Positions 24,388 through 34,700 of a stretch of 64,000 nt of DNA are shown piece by piece (the stretch's first letter is position 1; the number at the start of each line of letters is the position of its first letter). The position numbers and the translations under genes are program-made. This DNA comes from Neobacillus mesonae (lineage in GTDB: Bacteria; Bacillota; Bacilli; Bacillales; Cytobacillaceae): the NCBI RefSeq assembly GCF_001636315.1, contig NZ_KV440949.1:1969203-2033202 (forward strand). The letters run 5' to 3'. Under the pieces are notes generated by a model. The model did not search any database and was not told where the DNA came from. It saw nothing but the letters and a program-made list of their open reading frames with translations.

Positions 24388-26176
24388 GGTTAATCCCCTG
24401 CACTGGAATGGTTAGTGTGACAATCGTACCTTGATTTGTGATGCTTTTTAGTGAAATCCCAAACTGGTTTCCATATTTAATTTTTAAACGTTGGTGAATA
24501 TTTCTTAACCCGATAGATTTCATTTCATCGCCCTCTTCACGATTGATATGATGAGTAATGTTGGATAGTTCCTCTTCAGTCATCCCTTTACCATTGTCTT
24601 CTACTTGTATCTCAATTTTGTCTCCAAGGTTTACAGCACGAATGGATAGCTCATTATCATTCCGATCCTTCTTAAAACCATGAACAAAATAATTTTCAAT
24701 AATAGGCTGCAAAATTAATTTTTGCACGGTTGTTTGTTCTACATCGCTAGGAATATCCATGTGCACTTGGAGTTTATTTGGATATTTAAACTGCATCAAT
24801 TTTAAATATTGATTCACATACTCGATTTCGGTATACAGCGGTACCATGTCTTTAGACTCTAACGAGTAGCGAAATAGCTTAGCTAAATGAAAAATCATTT
24901 TACTAGAAGTCTTAGAGCCCTCTACGACTGCTACCATCCGGATTGCTTCAAGCGTATTAAATAAAAAATGGGGATCTATCTGCGCTTGAAGTGCTTTTAA
25001 TTCTGCCTGCTGCTGCTTCATATTAAGCAGGTAAAACTGTTCTATATAATTATTCAATTCTGTTAACATCGAATTCATATTGACTGCAATCTTTGATAAT
25101 TCATCCTCATGCTTGGATTCGGGAATCCGTGCATCTAGGTTCCCTTTTTCTACCTGGCGAATAATAGAAACAATATTATTAATTCGCCGTGAATAATTGA
25201 TCGTAAAGGAATAAGAGATTAAAATCGCAATAAAAATGAGGAAAATAATAACGCCCCACATCGTTCCCCTTATAATCGATAACTTTTGCCATCCTTTGTC
25301 CGGGATGACACTTACATACGTATAATCTCCCTTGTTCGCAATGGTGTTAATATAATAATTTTCATGTTTCAACTGTAATTTTGTCTCATTTGTTTCCTGT
25401 TTTATTTGATTAATGATGTCCAAAGGAATACCCTTATTAAGTGAATAAACAATCGTGCCATTCGTATCAATCAAAAAGAAGGATGCTTGAGCCCCCTCAT
25501 GCTTTTTTAACATTTTATCTAAACGATCGGTTGAATAATAAAACGAGATCTCACCAATCTTTTTCAGTGTGACCGGGTTGTTAATTTCAATCCTTTTGGT
25601 AATCGTGTTTCTTAATATCCGCCCTTTAGGCAGGACATTTCCACTGAGGTTCGGTATTCCTTGCGAAAGATACGGATCTGAATTTGTCCCATGGTCAACA
25701 ATGCTTTTATTCCAGCGTATATTGTTATTAACTAACAAATACTCTATTGAGGGATTCTCCAATGAACGTAAACTAATTGCATTTAGATCGCTATCCTGGC
25801 TGAAATAGCCATTAAAATACGTGTCGATATTATTTGGTGTAAAAGATTTGTCCTTTGAAAATTTATCTAAGCGATATTCTAAATATTTTTCATAGCCATT
25901 ATGAAGGGCAAAGGAAATATCATCAATCATATCCCCTTTAAGATAAAGGTCTCTGATCGCCCTGCTAATATCGGAATCTTTTGCAGAAAAGTAATCCTCC
26001 ACTCTCTCAAGTGTTCTGGTATTGATATTGACTTCCTTTTGAATAATAATATCCGAATAATAGTTGGTGATTGTAACAATCAAAACAATAACAGTCACAA
26101 TGATGGTGATAGAAGATGTTAAGAATAATTTATTAAATATTTTTTGGGTAAAGCGACCTTTTCTTCTTAGTTCCAT
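24380..26176 (-). CDS. Sensor histidine kinase (YesM-like)
   Basis: 598 residues. A first membrane segment at about 20-42, an extracytoplasmic sensing domain to about 305, a second membrane segment at 308-328, HAMP linker, the His kinase motif QIDPHFLFNTLEAI with the phosphorylated His at about 400, and a C-terminal ATPase domain with N box (IIENYFVHGF) and VEDNGKGM. This is the LytS/YesM type of kinase that accompanies CUT1-type sugar importers in Bacillus. It lies directly downstream of the binding-protein gene, behind an intercistronic hairpin that should keep its level low. Confidence 0.93.
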   Translation of the reverse strand: MELRRKGRFTQKIFNKLFLTSSITIIVTVIVLIVTITNYYSDIIIQKEVNINTRTLERVEDYFSAKDSDISRAIRDLYLKGDMIDDISFALHNGYEKYLEYRLDKFSKDKSFTPNNIDTYFNGYFSQDSDLNAISLRSLENPSIEYLLVNNNIRWNKSIVDHGTNSDPYLSQGIPNLSGNVLPKGRILRNTITKRIEINNPVTLKKIGEISFYYSTDRLDKMLKKHEGAQASFFLIDTNGTIVYSLNKGIPLDIINQIKQETNETKLQLKHENYYINTIANKGDYTYVSVIPDKGWQKLSIIRGTMWGVIIFLIFIAILISYSFTINYSRRINNIVSIIRQVEKGNLDARIPESKHEDELSKIAVNMNSMLTELNNYIEQFYLLNMKQQQAELKALQAQIDPHFLFNTLEAIRMVAVVEGSKTSSKMIFHLAKLFRYSLESKDMVPLYTEIEYVNQYLKLMQFKYPNKLQVHMDIPSDVEQTTVQKLILQPIIENYFVHGFKKDRNDNELSIRAVNLGDKIEIQVEDNGKGMTEEELSNITHHINREEGDEMKSIGLRNIHQRLKIKYGNQFGISLKSITNQGTIVTLTIPVQGINHV

Positions 26177-26203
26177 TTCGATATCCTCGGGTTAGGCTGA
26201 AAT

Positions 26204-26239
26204 AAAATCAAGCTGGAATATCCCCCCCAGCTTGATTTT
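26204..26239 (-). terminator. Intercistronic hairpin between binding protein and kinase genes
   Basis: AAAATCAAGCTGG (26204-26216) pairs perfectly with CCAGCTTGATTTT (26227-26239). On the minus strand a short T-rich stretch follows, so it may end part of the transcripts or protect the binding-protein mRNA. Confidence 0.7.
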
Positions 26240-26245
26240 TACTGC

Positions 26246-27700
26246 TTATTTTTGCGTGCTTTTCCATTCATCGTATTGCTTTTGAATTTCTTTTAATACT
26301 TTATCAAGACCAGCTTCTTTTAACTTCTTATTGTATTTTGGCAAATATACTTCAGGGTCAACAGAACCTGTTGCCAATGCTGGATAGAATTCTTTAGAAA
26401 TATTTGTAATCGATGCAAGTTCTGATCTTACCGGATCACTGTTAAAGTGGAATCCAAGTGTTGGTGCTTGTGTTGCAGATTCATTAAACTCTTTGAATTT
26501 GTCCCATTTATCTTTTGGATCATTCTTATATAGGTATAGGACAAAGTGGTTTCCTAAAGAATAAGTTGGTACATTGTAACGATCGATACGTGCTGGAAGA
26601 TCTTCAATTGTGCCATCTTCATTCTTCTTATAGTGTACCCCTTCAATCCCCTTGTCTACAAGGTTACGAAGGTATGAATCTGTGTTAAGCAGTGTTAAGA
26701 ATTCCATTGCTTTTTTAGGATTCTTTGAAGTTGCTGAAATAGCCTGAATCGATCCGGAAACAGAATCGTTAATGGTTACAGGGTTTTCAGCTGGTACTGA
26801 AACAACATCATATTTAGCGGAACGTGACCATAGTAAATCAGCATATGGCTGGGAATCACCCATGCGGACAAACCAGTTTTCTACATCCATTGGCCAGCTG
26901 TCTTTACTTGTTGCAGCATCTTCTTTAAGGTATCCTGCTTTGTAATAATCATGCATTGTTTTATAGGTTGACATCGCTAAATCGGTTTCAAATGGGTTAA
27001 CAACATGATCTCTGTCACCCTCAAATGGGATGGCAAAAGGCATTTCATTATTAAAGATGTAATCAAATGGAAGATATGCTTTAAATGTTGCCATAGGCGT
27101 AATGCCAGGTTCATTTTCTTTAATCGTTTTCAACATTGGTTCAAGATCTTCCAACGATTTTACTTTTGTCAGATCGAAGTGATATTTATCCACAAGGCGT
27201 TTATTGAATGTATAAACAGATTGTCTAGCAGCTTCTTTATTAGTAGGAACACCATAAATTTTGCCGTCAACCTTAATTCCTTCTAAAAGGGCTGGATCGA
27301 CCACATTCTTAAGGTCTTTACCTTCTTTATTTAACATATCATCGATTGCCAGGAAAGCACCTTTTTGTGAATTTTGAACATAATCAGTACCATTCGTAAA
27401 GATAATATCAAATGGTTCTCCTGAATTGATCATAACTTGGGATTTTTGTGCCCAATCGCCCCAGTCAATTTGAGTCATTTTGACAGTAGCATTGATTTTC
27501 TTCTTCAAATACTTATTAACTTCGGCAAATACTTTGTCTGTATCCTTTTGCGGAGTTCCGATGGTATACCATTTAATTTCATATGGCTGACCATCTTTCC
27601 CGCCTTTATCCGAAGTAGAACTGTCTTTACTGGTACAAGCAGCAAGAATGGTTCCAATGGATAAAACTAATGCGAGTAAAAGTCCTAACTTTTTCTTCAT
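26246..27700 (-). CDS. Sugar ABC transporter substrate-binding lipoprotein (DUF3502-type)
   Basis: 484 residues. Lipoprotein signal with lipobox LAAC (Cys22), a Ser/Gly/Lys linker, a type 1 extracellular solute-binding fold starting at YEIKWYTIG, and the C-terminal domain seen in LplA/DUF3502 proteins (ESATQAPTLGFHFN, WKSTQK end). It captures oligosaccharides outside the membrane for the permeases encoded just upstream (LplC, LplB). From memory, the order LplB-LplC-binding protein and the protein type match the N-glycan importer of Streptococcus pneumoniae (Ngt), which fits the surrounding glycosidases. No ATPase gene is present; such systems usually share MsmX encoded elsewhere. Confidence 0.92.
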   Translation of the reverse strand: MKKKLGLLLALVLSIGTILAACTSKDSSTSDKGGKDGQPYEIKWYTIGTPQKDTDKVFAEVNKYLKKKINATVKMTQIDWGDWAQKSQVMINSGEPFDIIFTNGTDYVQNSQKGAFLAIDDMLNKEGKDLKNVVDPALLEGIKVDGKIYGVPTNKEAARQSVYTFNKRLVDKYHFDLTKVKSLEDLEPMLKTIKENEPGITPMATFKAYLPFDYIFNNEMPFAIPFEGDRDHVVNPFETDLAMSTYKTMHDYYKAGYLKEDAATSKDSWPMDVENWFVRMGDSQPYADLLWSRSAKYDVVSVPAENPVTINDSVSGSIQAISATSKNPKKAMEFLTLLNTDSYLRNLVDKGIEGVHYKKNEDGTIEDLPARIDRYNVPTYSLGNHFVLYLYKNDPKDKWDKFKEFNESATQAPTLGFHFNSDPVRSELASITNISKEFYPALATGSVDPEVYLPKYNKKLKEAGLDKVLKEIQKQYDEWKSTQK

Positions 27701-27723
27701 CCTTTTTCTCCCCTATTCTTTTT

Positions 27724-28719
27724 TTATTCTTTAACGCCGCCAATAGTCAGTCCGCTAATAAAATACTTTTGAAAGAACGGATAAGAGACTGCTATCGGTA
27801 AAGTGGCGATAACGACCATAGCCATTTTGGCTGATTCTTGTGGAATGGTATCAAATATGCTTTGGTTCATGATAGCGACATCCATATTTTGCCTCATAAA
27901 TTCAAGATTTGCCTCAATTTTCATTAATAATGATTGAAGCGGCACGAGATTTGGGTCATTAATATAAAGCAATGCCGTAAACCAATCATTCCAATAACCT
28001 AGTGTACTGAACAACGCAATTGTTGCAATCCCTGGTAATGAAAGCGGGAATATAATCTGGAAAAAAATTCTCCATTCACTTGCTCCATCTATTCTAGCTG
28101 ATTCCAAAATCGATTCAGATACTGATTTTAGGAAGAACGTTCTCATAATAATGATATAAAAGGCATTCATAGAAAGCGGTAAAATTAACGCCCAAATCGT
28201 ATCCTTCAAATGCAGGAATTGGGTTACTACAATATAAGTAGGAACTAATCCGCCGCTGAACAGCATCGTAAAGAAGGCTAGGAATGTGAAGAATCTGCGA
28301 TACTTAAATTGCGGTCTTGAAATCGCATAAGCATAAAAGGTAATCATCAATACACTGATAACGGTACCAACAATCGTAACAAAAATCGTGACACCGTAAG
28401 AGCGGAATAATTGCTCCTTCATACTCCACAGATAGTGGTATGCGTCCATACTCCAATCCTTCGGAACCAATTGAAATCCATTCCTTACAATACTTTCTTC
28501 ACTTGTAAAAGAAATGATAATGACATAGATAAAAGGAAAAATACACGCGAATGCTAGAATACCTAGCAATACACTAATAATCGTATTTACGACCGGATGC
28601 ATAGCTTGAGGGTCGCGATACTTTTTCCTTATCTTCCCGAGGTTCGTCCCACCCCCTTTCATTTCCTCCAATGACGTTGAAACAGCGACCGATGATTGGG
28701 ACCGTTCTAGTTTTGGCAT
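27724..28719 (-). CDS. Sugar ABC transporter permease (LplC/YtcP-like)
   Basis: 331 residues with six membrane segments from about residue 45 on and the EAA loop (ESARIDGASEWRIFFQIIFPLSLPG, here only the EAxxDGAxxxxxFxxIxxP pattern matters) that contacts the ATPase. The N-terminal 40 residues are polar and poorly conserved. The ATG at 28719 has its best ribosome site (GGGAGG) 24 bases away, and the second in-frame ATG at 28662 has GGAGG only two bases before it, so the true start is uncertain. It forms the membrane channel with the protein encoded at 28768. Confidence 0.9.
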   Translation of the reverse strand: MPKLERSQSSVAVSTSLEEMKGGGTNLGKIRKKYRDPQAMHPVVNTIISVLLGILAFACIFPFIYVIIISFTSEESIVRNGFQLVPKDWSMDAYHYLWSMKEQLFRSYGVTIFVTIVGTVISVLMITFYAYAISRPQFKYRRFFTFLAFFTMLFSGGLVPTYIVVTQFLHLKDTIWALILPLSMNAFYIIIMRTFFLKSVSESILESARIDGASEWRIFFQIIFPLSLPGIATIALFSTLGYWNDWFTALLYINDPNLVPLQSLLMKIEANLEFMRQNMDVAIMNQSIFDTIPQESAKMAMVVIATLPIAVSYPFFQKYFISGLTIGGVKE

Positions 28720-28767
28720 ACAGTTAGCCGCCGGGCGACTTTTCCTCCCTTCGCGAAGAAATGAACA

Positions 28768-29697
28768 TTAAAACAATGCACTTTCCTCATCCACTTTTCT
28801 TACAATGTAGTTGGTAATCATAACAAGCGCAAATCCGACTGCCGACTGATAAAGACCTGCCGCTGTACTCATACCAATATCCCCTAGGTTCATAAGACCG
28901 CGGTATACAAATGTATCAATTACATTTGTAACTGAATAAAGCGCCCCCGAATCTCTTGGTACCTGATAAAATAATCCAAAGTCTGAATTGAAAATCCTGC
29001 CGATATTCATGATGGTTAAGATAATCATTAATGGCTTCAGCATTGGTAAGGTGACATGCTTAATCTGTTTCCATTTCGACGCACCATCAATCATCGCTGC
29101 CTCATAATACGTTCGATCAATCCCGACGATGGATGCCAAATACACGATACTTCCATATCCTACACCTTTCCAAAGGCTCATAAACACTAAGATAAATGGC
29201 CAATACTTAGATTCGCTATACCATGAAATCGAGTCGACATGGAACCAGCCAAGAACATGATTTAACAGGCCATGATCTGTACTTAAGAAGGTGAAGACAA
29301 AGTAACTCCCGATAACCCATGAAATAAAATGGGGAAAAAGAATGGAAGTCTGATAGATTTTCGATAACCTCTTATTCACAAGTTCACTAAGCAGTATAGC
29401 TGTTGCCACCGCCGCAATTAGCCCTACCACAATAAAGATAACATTGTATACAAGAGTATTTCTGGTAATAATCCACGCATCATTTGTACTAAATAAATAT
29501 TTAAAGTTATCCCAGCCGACCCATTCGCTATTTATAACGCTGGCAAAGAAGCCATCTGGATCAATCCGAAACTTTTTAAATGCCAATACTTGTCCGAACA
29601 TCGGCAAATAGGAGAATAATAGAAGCCAAATCGTTCCAGGTAAAACCATAAGCAGCCATATTCTGTTTTTATATAAATCACTTGCTATTCTTTTCAT
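28768..29697 (-). CDS. Sugar ABC transporter permease (LplB-like)
   Basis: 309 residues with six membrane segments and the EAA loop (YYEAAMIDGASKWKQIKHV). First gene of the operon LplB-LplC-binding protein-kinase-regulator-GH1-ROK-ROK. The ATG at 29697 has GAGGAGG six bases upstream; an in-frame ATG at 29733 has no ribosome site. I could not find a convincing -35/-10 pair in the 150 bases upstream, as expected if an activator such as the YesN-like protein is needed. Confidence 0.92.
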   Translation of the reverse strand: MKRIASDLYKNRIWLLMVLPGTIWLLLFSYLPMFGQVLAFKKFRIDPDGFFASVINSEWVGWDNFKYLFSTNDAWIITRNTLVYNVIFIVVGLIAAVATAILLSELVNKRLSKIYQTSILFPHFISWVIGSYFVFTFLSTDHGLLNHVLGWFHVDSISWYSESKYWPFILVFMSLWKGVGYGSIVYLASIVGIDRTYYEAAMIDGASKWKQIKHVTLPMLKPLMIILTIMNIGRIFNSDFGLFYQVPRDSGALYSVTNVIDTFVYRGLMNLGDIGMSTAAGLYQSAVGFALVMITNYIVRKVDEESALF

Positions 29698-29848
29698 GCT
29701 TTTCCTCCTCTCACTTGATGTAAGCACTTCCATACATTCATTTTATAAGGAATAGAGACCCATTTATAGTTGACTAATTTAGGATTAACTGCAAAAATCT
29801 TAGAAATCGCTTTATTCTACTTTTATTTATCCATAGAAAAGATATTAT

Positions 29849-29875
29849 GGGACGGAGGGACAGGTCCCTTGTCCC
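29849..29875. repeat. Single REP-like palindrome in the leader of the ThuA-like gene
   Basis: Forward unit GGGACGGAGGGACAGG then TCCCTTGTCCC. It ends 27 bases before the start codon at 29903. Confidence 0.85.
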
Positions 29876-29902
29876 AATGATTGCGGTGAAAGGAGTAGAT
29901 CA

Positions 29903-30634
29903 ATGGTGAAAGTGACTGTATGGAATGAAAACCGCCACGAACAGCAAAACCAAATTGTAAGCGGTTTATATCCAAATGGTATTCATGGCATCATTTCGGA
30001 ATTTCTTCAGGTCGAGGGCTTTGATGTAAGAACAGCTACACTCGATGAGCCAGAGCACGGCCTGACAGATGAGGTCCTCATAAATACTGATGTCTTAATT
30101 TGGTGGGGGCATCTTGCCCATGATGAGGTGCAGGACGAGATTGTGGAAAAGGTAAAGCAGCGGGTTCTTGAGGGAATGGGACTAATTGTGCTTCACTCTG
30201 GTCACTTTTCAAAAATTTTCAAGTCTTTAATGGGAACAAGCTGTGATCTAAAATGGCGGGAGGCTGGGGAAAAAGAGCGCCTTTGGATCGTTAATCCGGG
30301 GCATCCGATTACAGCGGGAATCCCCGAATATCTCGAGCTTGAACAAGAAGAGATGTACGGCGAGCATTTTGATATTCCCCAACCGGAGGAATTGATCTTT
30401 ATCAGCTGGTTTGAAGGCGGAGAAGTGTTTCGCAGCGGCTGTACCTACACACGCGGGAATGGAAAGGTATTTTATTTCCGTCCAGGGCATGAAACCTATC
30501 CGACCTATCACAACAAACAAATTCAGCGCGTCATCATTAATGCCGTCAAGTGGGCAGCTCCTGCGCACTGCCAGAGACCTATTTATGGATATTCAAATCC
30601 ATTGGAGCCATTAAAAGGAGGAACAACAAAATGA
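29903..30634 (+). CDS. ThuA-like domain protein
   Basis: 243 residues, cytoplasmic. The sequence fits the ThuA/glutamine-amidotransferase-like fold: [10 protein letters not shown] start, [49 protein letters not shown] at the C terminus. In rhizobia ThuA and the dehydrogenase ThuB act on trehalose-type sugars (3-keto sugar pathway). Here it overlaps the Gfo/Idh/MocA gene by four bases (ATGA), so the pair probably acts together on a sugar delivered by the divergent importer. AAAGGAG is nine bases before the ATG. The exact reaction is unknown. Confidence 0.88.
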   Translation: MVKVTVWNENRHEQQNQIVSGLYPNGIHGIISEFLQVEGFDVRTATLDEPEHGLTDEVLINTDVLIWWGHLAHDEVQDEIVEKVKQRVLEGMGLIVLHSGHFSKIFKSLMGTSCDLKWREAGEKERLWIVNPGHPITAGIPEYLELEQEEMYGEHFDIPQPEELIFISWFEGGEVFRSGCTYTRGNGKVFYFRPGHETYPTYHNKQIQRVIINAVKWAAPAHCQRPIYGYSNPLEPLKGGTTK

Positions 30635-31674
30635 AGAAAGTAAGAGTTGGTGTGATTGGCTGCGGCGGCATCGCCCAGAATCGCCACCTGCCTGAGTATA
30701 ATATTCATCAAAATGTAGAGATAACGGCTGTTTGCGATATTCATGAGGATCGTGCGCGAAAGATTGCGGATAATTATGGCGCTTCAGCTTTTACTAGTTT
30801 TGAAGAGTTAATCAACAGCGGGCTGGTGGACGCAGTTAGTGTCTGTACATCCAATGACCTGCATGCACCTGTCTCCATTGCCGCATTAGAAGCGGGTCTA
30901 CATGTCCTTTGTGAGAAACCAATGGCAACCTCCAAACAAGCTGCAGAAGAGATGATTGCCGTAGCAGAGCGAAGCGGAAAAAAATTGATGATTGCCCATA
31001 ACCAGCGTTTTATCCCATCCCATCAAAAGGCACGCAGGCTGATTGAAAGCGTTGAAATCGGGAGAATTTATAGTTTCCGAACAACATTTGGTCACGGCGG
31101 GCCGGAACTTGGGAATGCAGAAGGGAAAAACAGCTGGTTCTTCCAAAAAGAAAGGGCATTTGTCGGCGCCATGGGTGATCTTGGTGTTCATAAATCAGAT
31201 TTACTACGTTATTTGCTCGGTGAAGAGATCGTGGAAGTCGGCTCGTTCGTGGAAACAAGTGCGAAGGATTTTGCTAACGTGGACGACAATGCGGTTTGTA
31301 TCTTGAAAACCGAAAGCGGTATCATCGGAACACTTGCTGCCAGCTGGACATATGCAGGCGGGGAAAATAACTCGACGATTATCTACGGGGAAAAGGCGAT
31401 CCTTCGTTTAGAGGATGACCCCATTCACTCTTTGATTGTTCAATATGCCACGGGTGAAGTCGTTAAACATGATTTCCGAGGTATGCAATCAAACAATTCA
31501 CATGTTATTGAACAATTTGTAGAATCCATTCAGCTAGATTTGGAGCCCCCTATCTCCGGACATGAAGGACTGAAATCACTTCAGGTAATACTAGCCGCAC
31601 TGGAGTCAAGCAGAACTGGACAAATTGTGAAGGTAGGGACGGAGGGACAGGTCCCTTGTCCCAATTATCAATAA
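30631..31674 (+). CDS. Gfo/Idh/MocA family sugar oxidoreductase
   Basis: 347 residues. NAD(P)-binding [15 protein letters not shown], the CEKPMATS motif with the catalytic-region Lys, and the C-terminal alpha/beta domain with [16 protein letters not shown]. Family members oxidise or reduce sugar hydroxyls. AAAAGGAGG is nine bases before the ATG, which is coupled to the ThuA-like gene. The final residues ([13 protein letters not shown]) are encoded by the REP palindrome at 31636-31662, so the natural end was probably about 12 residues earlier. The frame extends upstream to 30550, but that part is the ThuA gene in another frame. Confidence 0.92.
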   Translation: MKKVRVGVIGCGGIAQNRHLPEYNIHQNVEITAVCDIHEDRARKIADNYGASAFTSFEELINSGLVDAVSVCTSNDLHAPVSIAALEAGLHVLCEKPMATSKQAAEEMIAVAERSGKKLMIAHNQRFIPSHQKARRLIESVEIGRIYSFRTTFGHGGPELGNAEGKNSWFFQKERAFVGAMGDLGVHKSDLLRYLLGEEIVEVGSFVETSAKDFANVDDNAVCILKTESGIIGTLAASWTYAGGENNSTIIYGEKAILRLEDDPIHSLIVQYATGEVVKHDFRGMQSNNSHVIEQFVESIQLDLEPPISGHEGLKSLQVILAALESSRTGQIVKVGTEGQVPCPNYQ

Positions 31675-31720
31675 TTTTAATGGGTATTAAAAAGGGACAG
31701 GGTGCCTGTCCCCCTGTCCC
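31636..31720. repeat. Inverted pair of REP-like palindromes between converging genes
   Basis: Forward unit 31636-31662 (inside the 3' end of the dehydrogenase gene) and inverted unit 31694-31720, 31 bases apart. It may act as a two-way terminator between the dehydrogenase and the GH38 gene. Confidence 0.88.
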
Positions 31721-31724
31721 ACCA

Positions 31725-34700
31725 TTACATAATTCTAATCGTCTTAATTTCATAAGGTTTGATTTCCAGCTCAATTGGTGTTGTAGATTGTGCTGCAATT
31801 GGTTCTTCCATCAAATTCGTTTCGACCCATGATGTAATGTCTTTCCGGATGTTCAACGATAGCTTGCCTCTGCGTCCCTCATATTCATGTACTCGGACGA
31901 TAATCCCGTTACCATCGTAAGCTGGCTTAATGGCATCAACCCAAACATGGTCTGAATCGGTTTCAAGGAAGGATTCCTCCTTCGTCCATTTCCCTTCAAC
32001 AGCAAGAAGCGGCTCATTCAAATCCCAAGCCTTTTCCACTGTTTTTGCTTCCCGCCAATCGCCTAAATGTGGATAAAGCGAATAAGTAAAGGAATGCTGC
32101 CCCTGATCAGCTTGCGGATCCGGATGGATAGCCGATTTTAATAAGGTTAATCGCATCACGTTTTCCTTGATGTCATACCCATATTTCGAATCATTCAGCA
32201 AACTAACCCCATAATCTGGTTCTGACAGGTCGGCCCACTGGTGTCCGACTGTTTCAAACTTCGCCATATCCCAGCTTGTGTTCCAGTGTGTCGGACGCTT
32301 CACATTACCGAATTGAATATCATAGGTAGCCTCTGTTGCACGAATATCCACAGGGAACGACGCTTTCAGCAATTTCCGCTTCTCATGCCAATCAACATTG
32401 GTTTCAAAATCAATCCGGCGGTCATTATTATAGAAGACCATTCGCTGAGAAATTTCCGAATGATGATATTTCCACGTAACAAGAATACTAAAGGAAAGCT
32501 CGCCATTTTCCACCACTTCAAATGTCGCGATATCACGGATCTCTTCCATTTTTTCTTGATAGAAAAGATCAATATCCCAGGCATCATGGGCAAGCGGTTT
32601 GTCTTCAAAAATTTGCAGGACATTGCCGTTCCCGCCTTCCGCTAAAACCGGGCGCTGTGCTTCCTTATCATAAATCTTCGTCAGCTGGCCGAACTCATTC
32701 CATTCAACAAGATAATACGGAGTTTCTAACTTTCGATCATGATAAATGAAATTCGATGATACCGGAGCTGCTTCAGCAGGCTTAAAATATAAGGTTACGG
32801 CACCGAAAGATGGGAGGCTCTCTACTTCAACAAGCCAGCCATTCTCACGTTTTTGATGGTTTAACGCATGTCCCTTGCTGTCTTTCCAAACCCCTGCCGC
32901 GAAATTAGCAAACTGAGAAACGAACACATTTCTTCTGCCTTTTTGATGAGTAGAATTGAAAACAACGACAGAACGGTCAGCCGCATCAATTCCGTTTTGC
33001 ACAATCTCCTTCTCCACCTGCTGGACAATTTGGAGTGCTTCCGCGTATTCTTCCCTCGCATCTTCATATACTTCATGAATCGAAGAGCCGGGAATAATAT
33101 CATGGAATTGGTTTCGTAAAATAATCTTCCAGCCATCTTTTAGCTCAGCATCGCCAATCCATGCGCCATTCTCAGACAGCCATGAGGAAAGGAATTCCGC
33201 ACGACGATATAAAAGCTCAAGCTGGCGGTTCATTTTTTTCATAAACGCTTGGCTCGTGTAAGTACCGCGGTGATATTCCAGGTATAGCTCACCGTCCCAT
33301 TTATGGATATAGCCCGTTGACTTCTCCACATTTTCATGCAGTTTTTCAAAAAATTCACCTGCAGTGGACGTTTTCACATTCGGCATGCCTGGCATTTGAT
33401 CGAATCTACGGCGCATTTCAAGCATATGGCGATTAACGCCGCCGCCGCCGTCACCATACCCATAAGAAAGCAGCAGGTCTTTGGATAAATCCTTATCGCG
33501 ATAGCCGTCCCAAGCACCTTTTACGGTCTTCGCGGTAATGTAGCCGTTATACGTATAGAACCAAGAATCCGGACCATTCCATGGTTCTGGTGTGGTGATA
33601 AAGTGTGTTAAAATCTCTGAGCCGTCAATACCCTTCCAATAAAAGGTATCATGCGGCATCCGGTTATATTGGTTCCAGCTGATCTTTGTGGTCATCATCG
33701 TGTTGATGCCCGATTTTTTCAATATCTGCGGCAGTGCCCAGCTGTAGCCGAAAACATCTGGCAGCCAGAGATATTGGCAATCCACGTCAAACTCTTCCTT
33801 GAAAAAGTTCTTCCCATGAAGGATTTGCCGGACAAGCGACTCACCACTTGGGATATTACAGTCAGCTTCCAGCCACATCGCACCGCCTGCTTCCCACTGA
33901 CCTTCTGCAATTTTCGCTTTCATTTGTTCGTAAATGTCCGGATAGTCGGCTTTGATATAATCATACAGCTGCGGCTGTGTTTGCAGGAATAGATATTCCG
34001 GGAACTGCTTCATTAAATGTAAAACGGTTGAGAAGGAACGGGCTGATTTCTCCCTTGTATTCCTTAAGCGCCACAGCCAGGCAACATCAATATGAGTGTG
34101 ACCAACCGTATGAATCGTAATATCTGATGTTTTCTCGACAGCCTGCAACGCTTTTGTTAAGCTCTCTTCTGCTTCATAACACGAATCGTAAAATTCAGCG
34201 CTTCCAGGTTCCGTCCAATTGATTTGCAGTAAGGTGTCCTCCATCATTTTCTTTAAAATGGAGTAATTGGAATCAGCTTCATTTGTTTCCTTTAACACTT
34301 CATATGCAGCTAAAAGTGTATAGTATAGGTTATCGACGCGGGTATCAAGCCAGCCGATTTTCGCCGTCTCTAGTTTAAATTCATTTTCAACGGGAACGCC
34401 CCCGCCCTCAAGTCCAGACCAAAGTCTGAAATCCAAACGAATCGGTCCTTCGGCAGTCTCCTTATCAAAGAGAACCTCCTCATGGTTGGAATCGACGCCT
34501 TGGTATGGCTTGCCGTTGACAAATAATAACGATTCAAAGCCGGAGTTATTTCCGCCGCCAGTTTTCCCAAACGAGAACAGCCCTACGACCTGCTGACCGT
34601 TATTTGGCAAGTGGCCATCCACTTCCGCATGCAGCCATAGGTAGCGGTCGCGGCCCTTCCAATAGTCGCCGATTTTCATGGTGCTCGCTCCATCATATTC

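Noticed and set aside
29802..29815. Possible cre site between LplB and ThuA-like genes
   Set aside because: Only 10-11 of 14 consensus positions match, and no promoter is placed around it.
30550..30630. Earlier start for the Gfo/Idh/MocA gene
   Set aside because: This stretch is the end of the ThuA-like gene in another frame; the ATG at 30631 has a strong ribosome site and starts the Rossmann fold.
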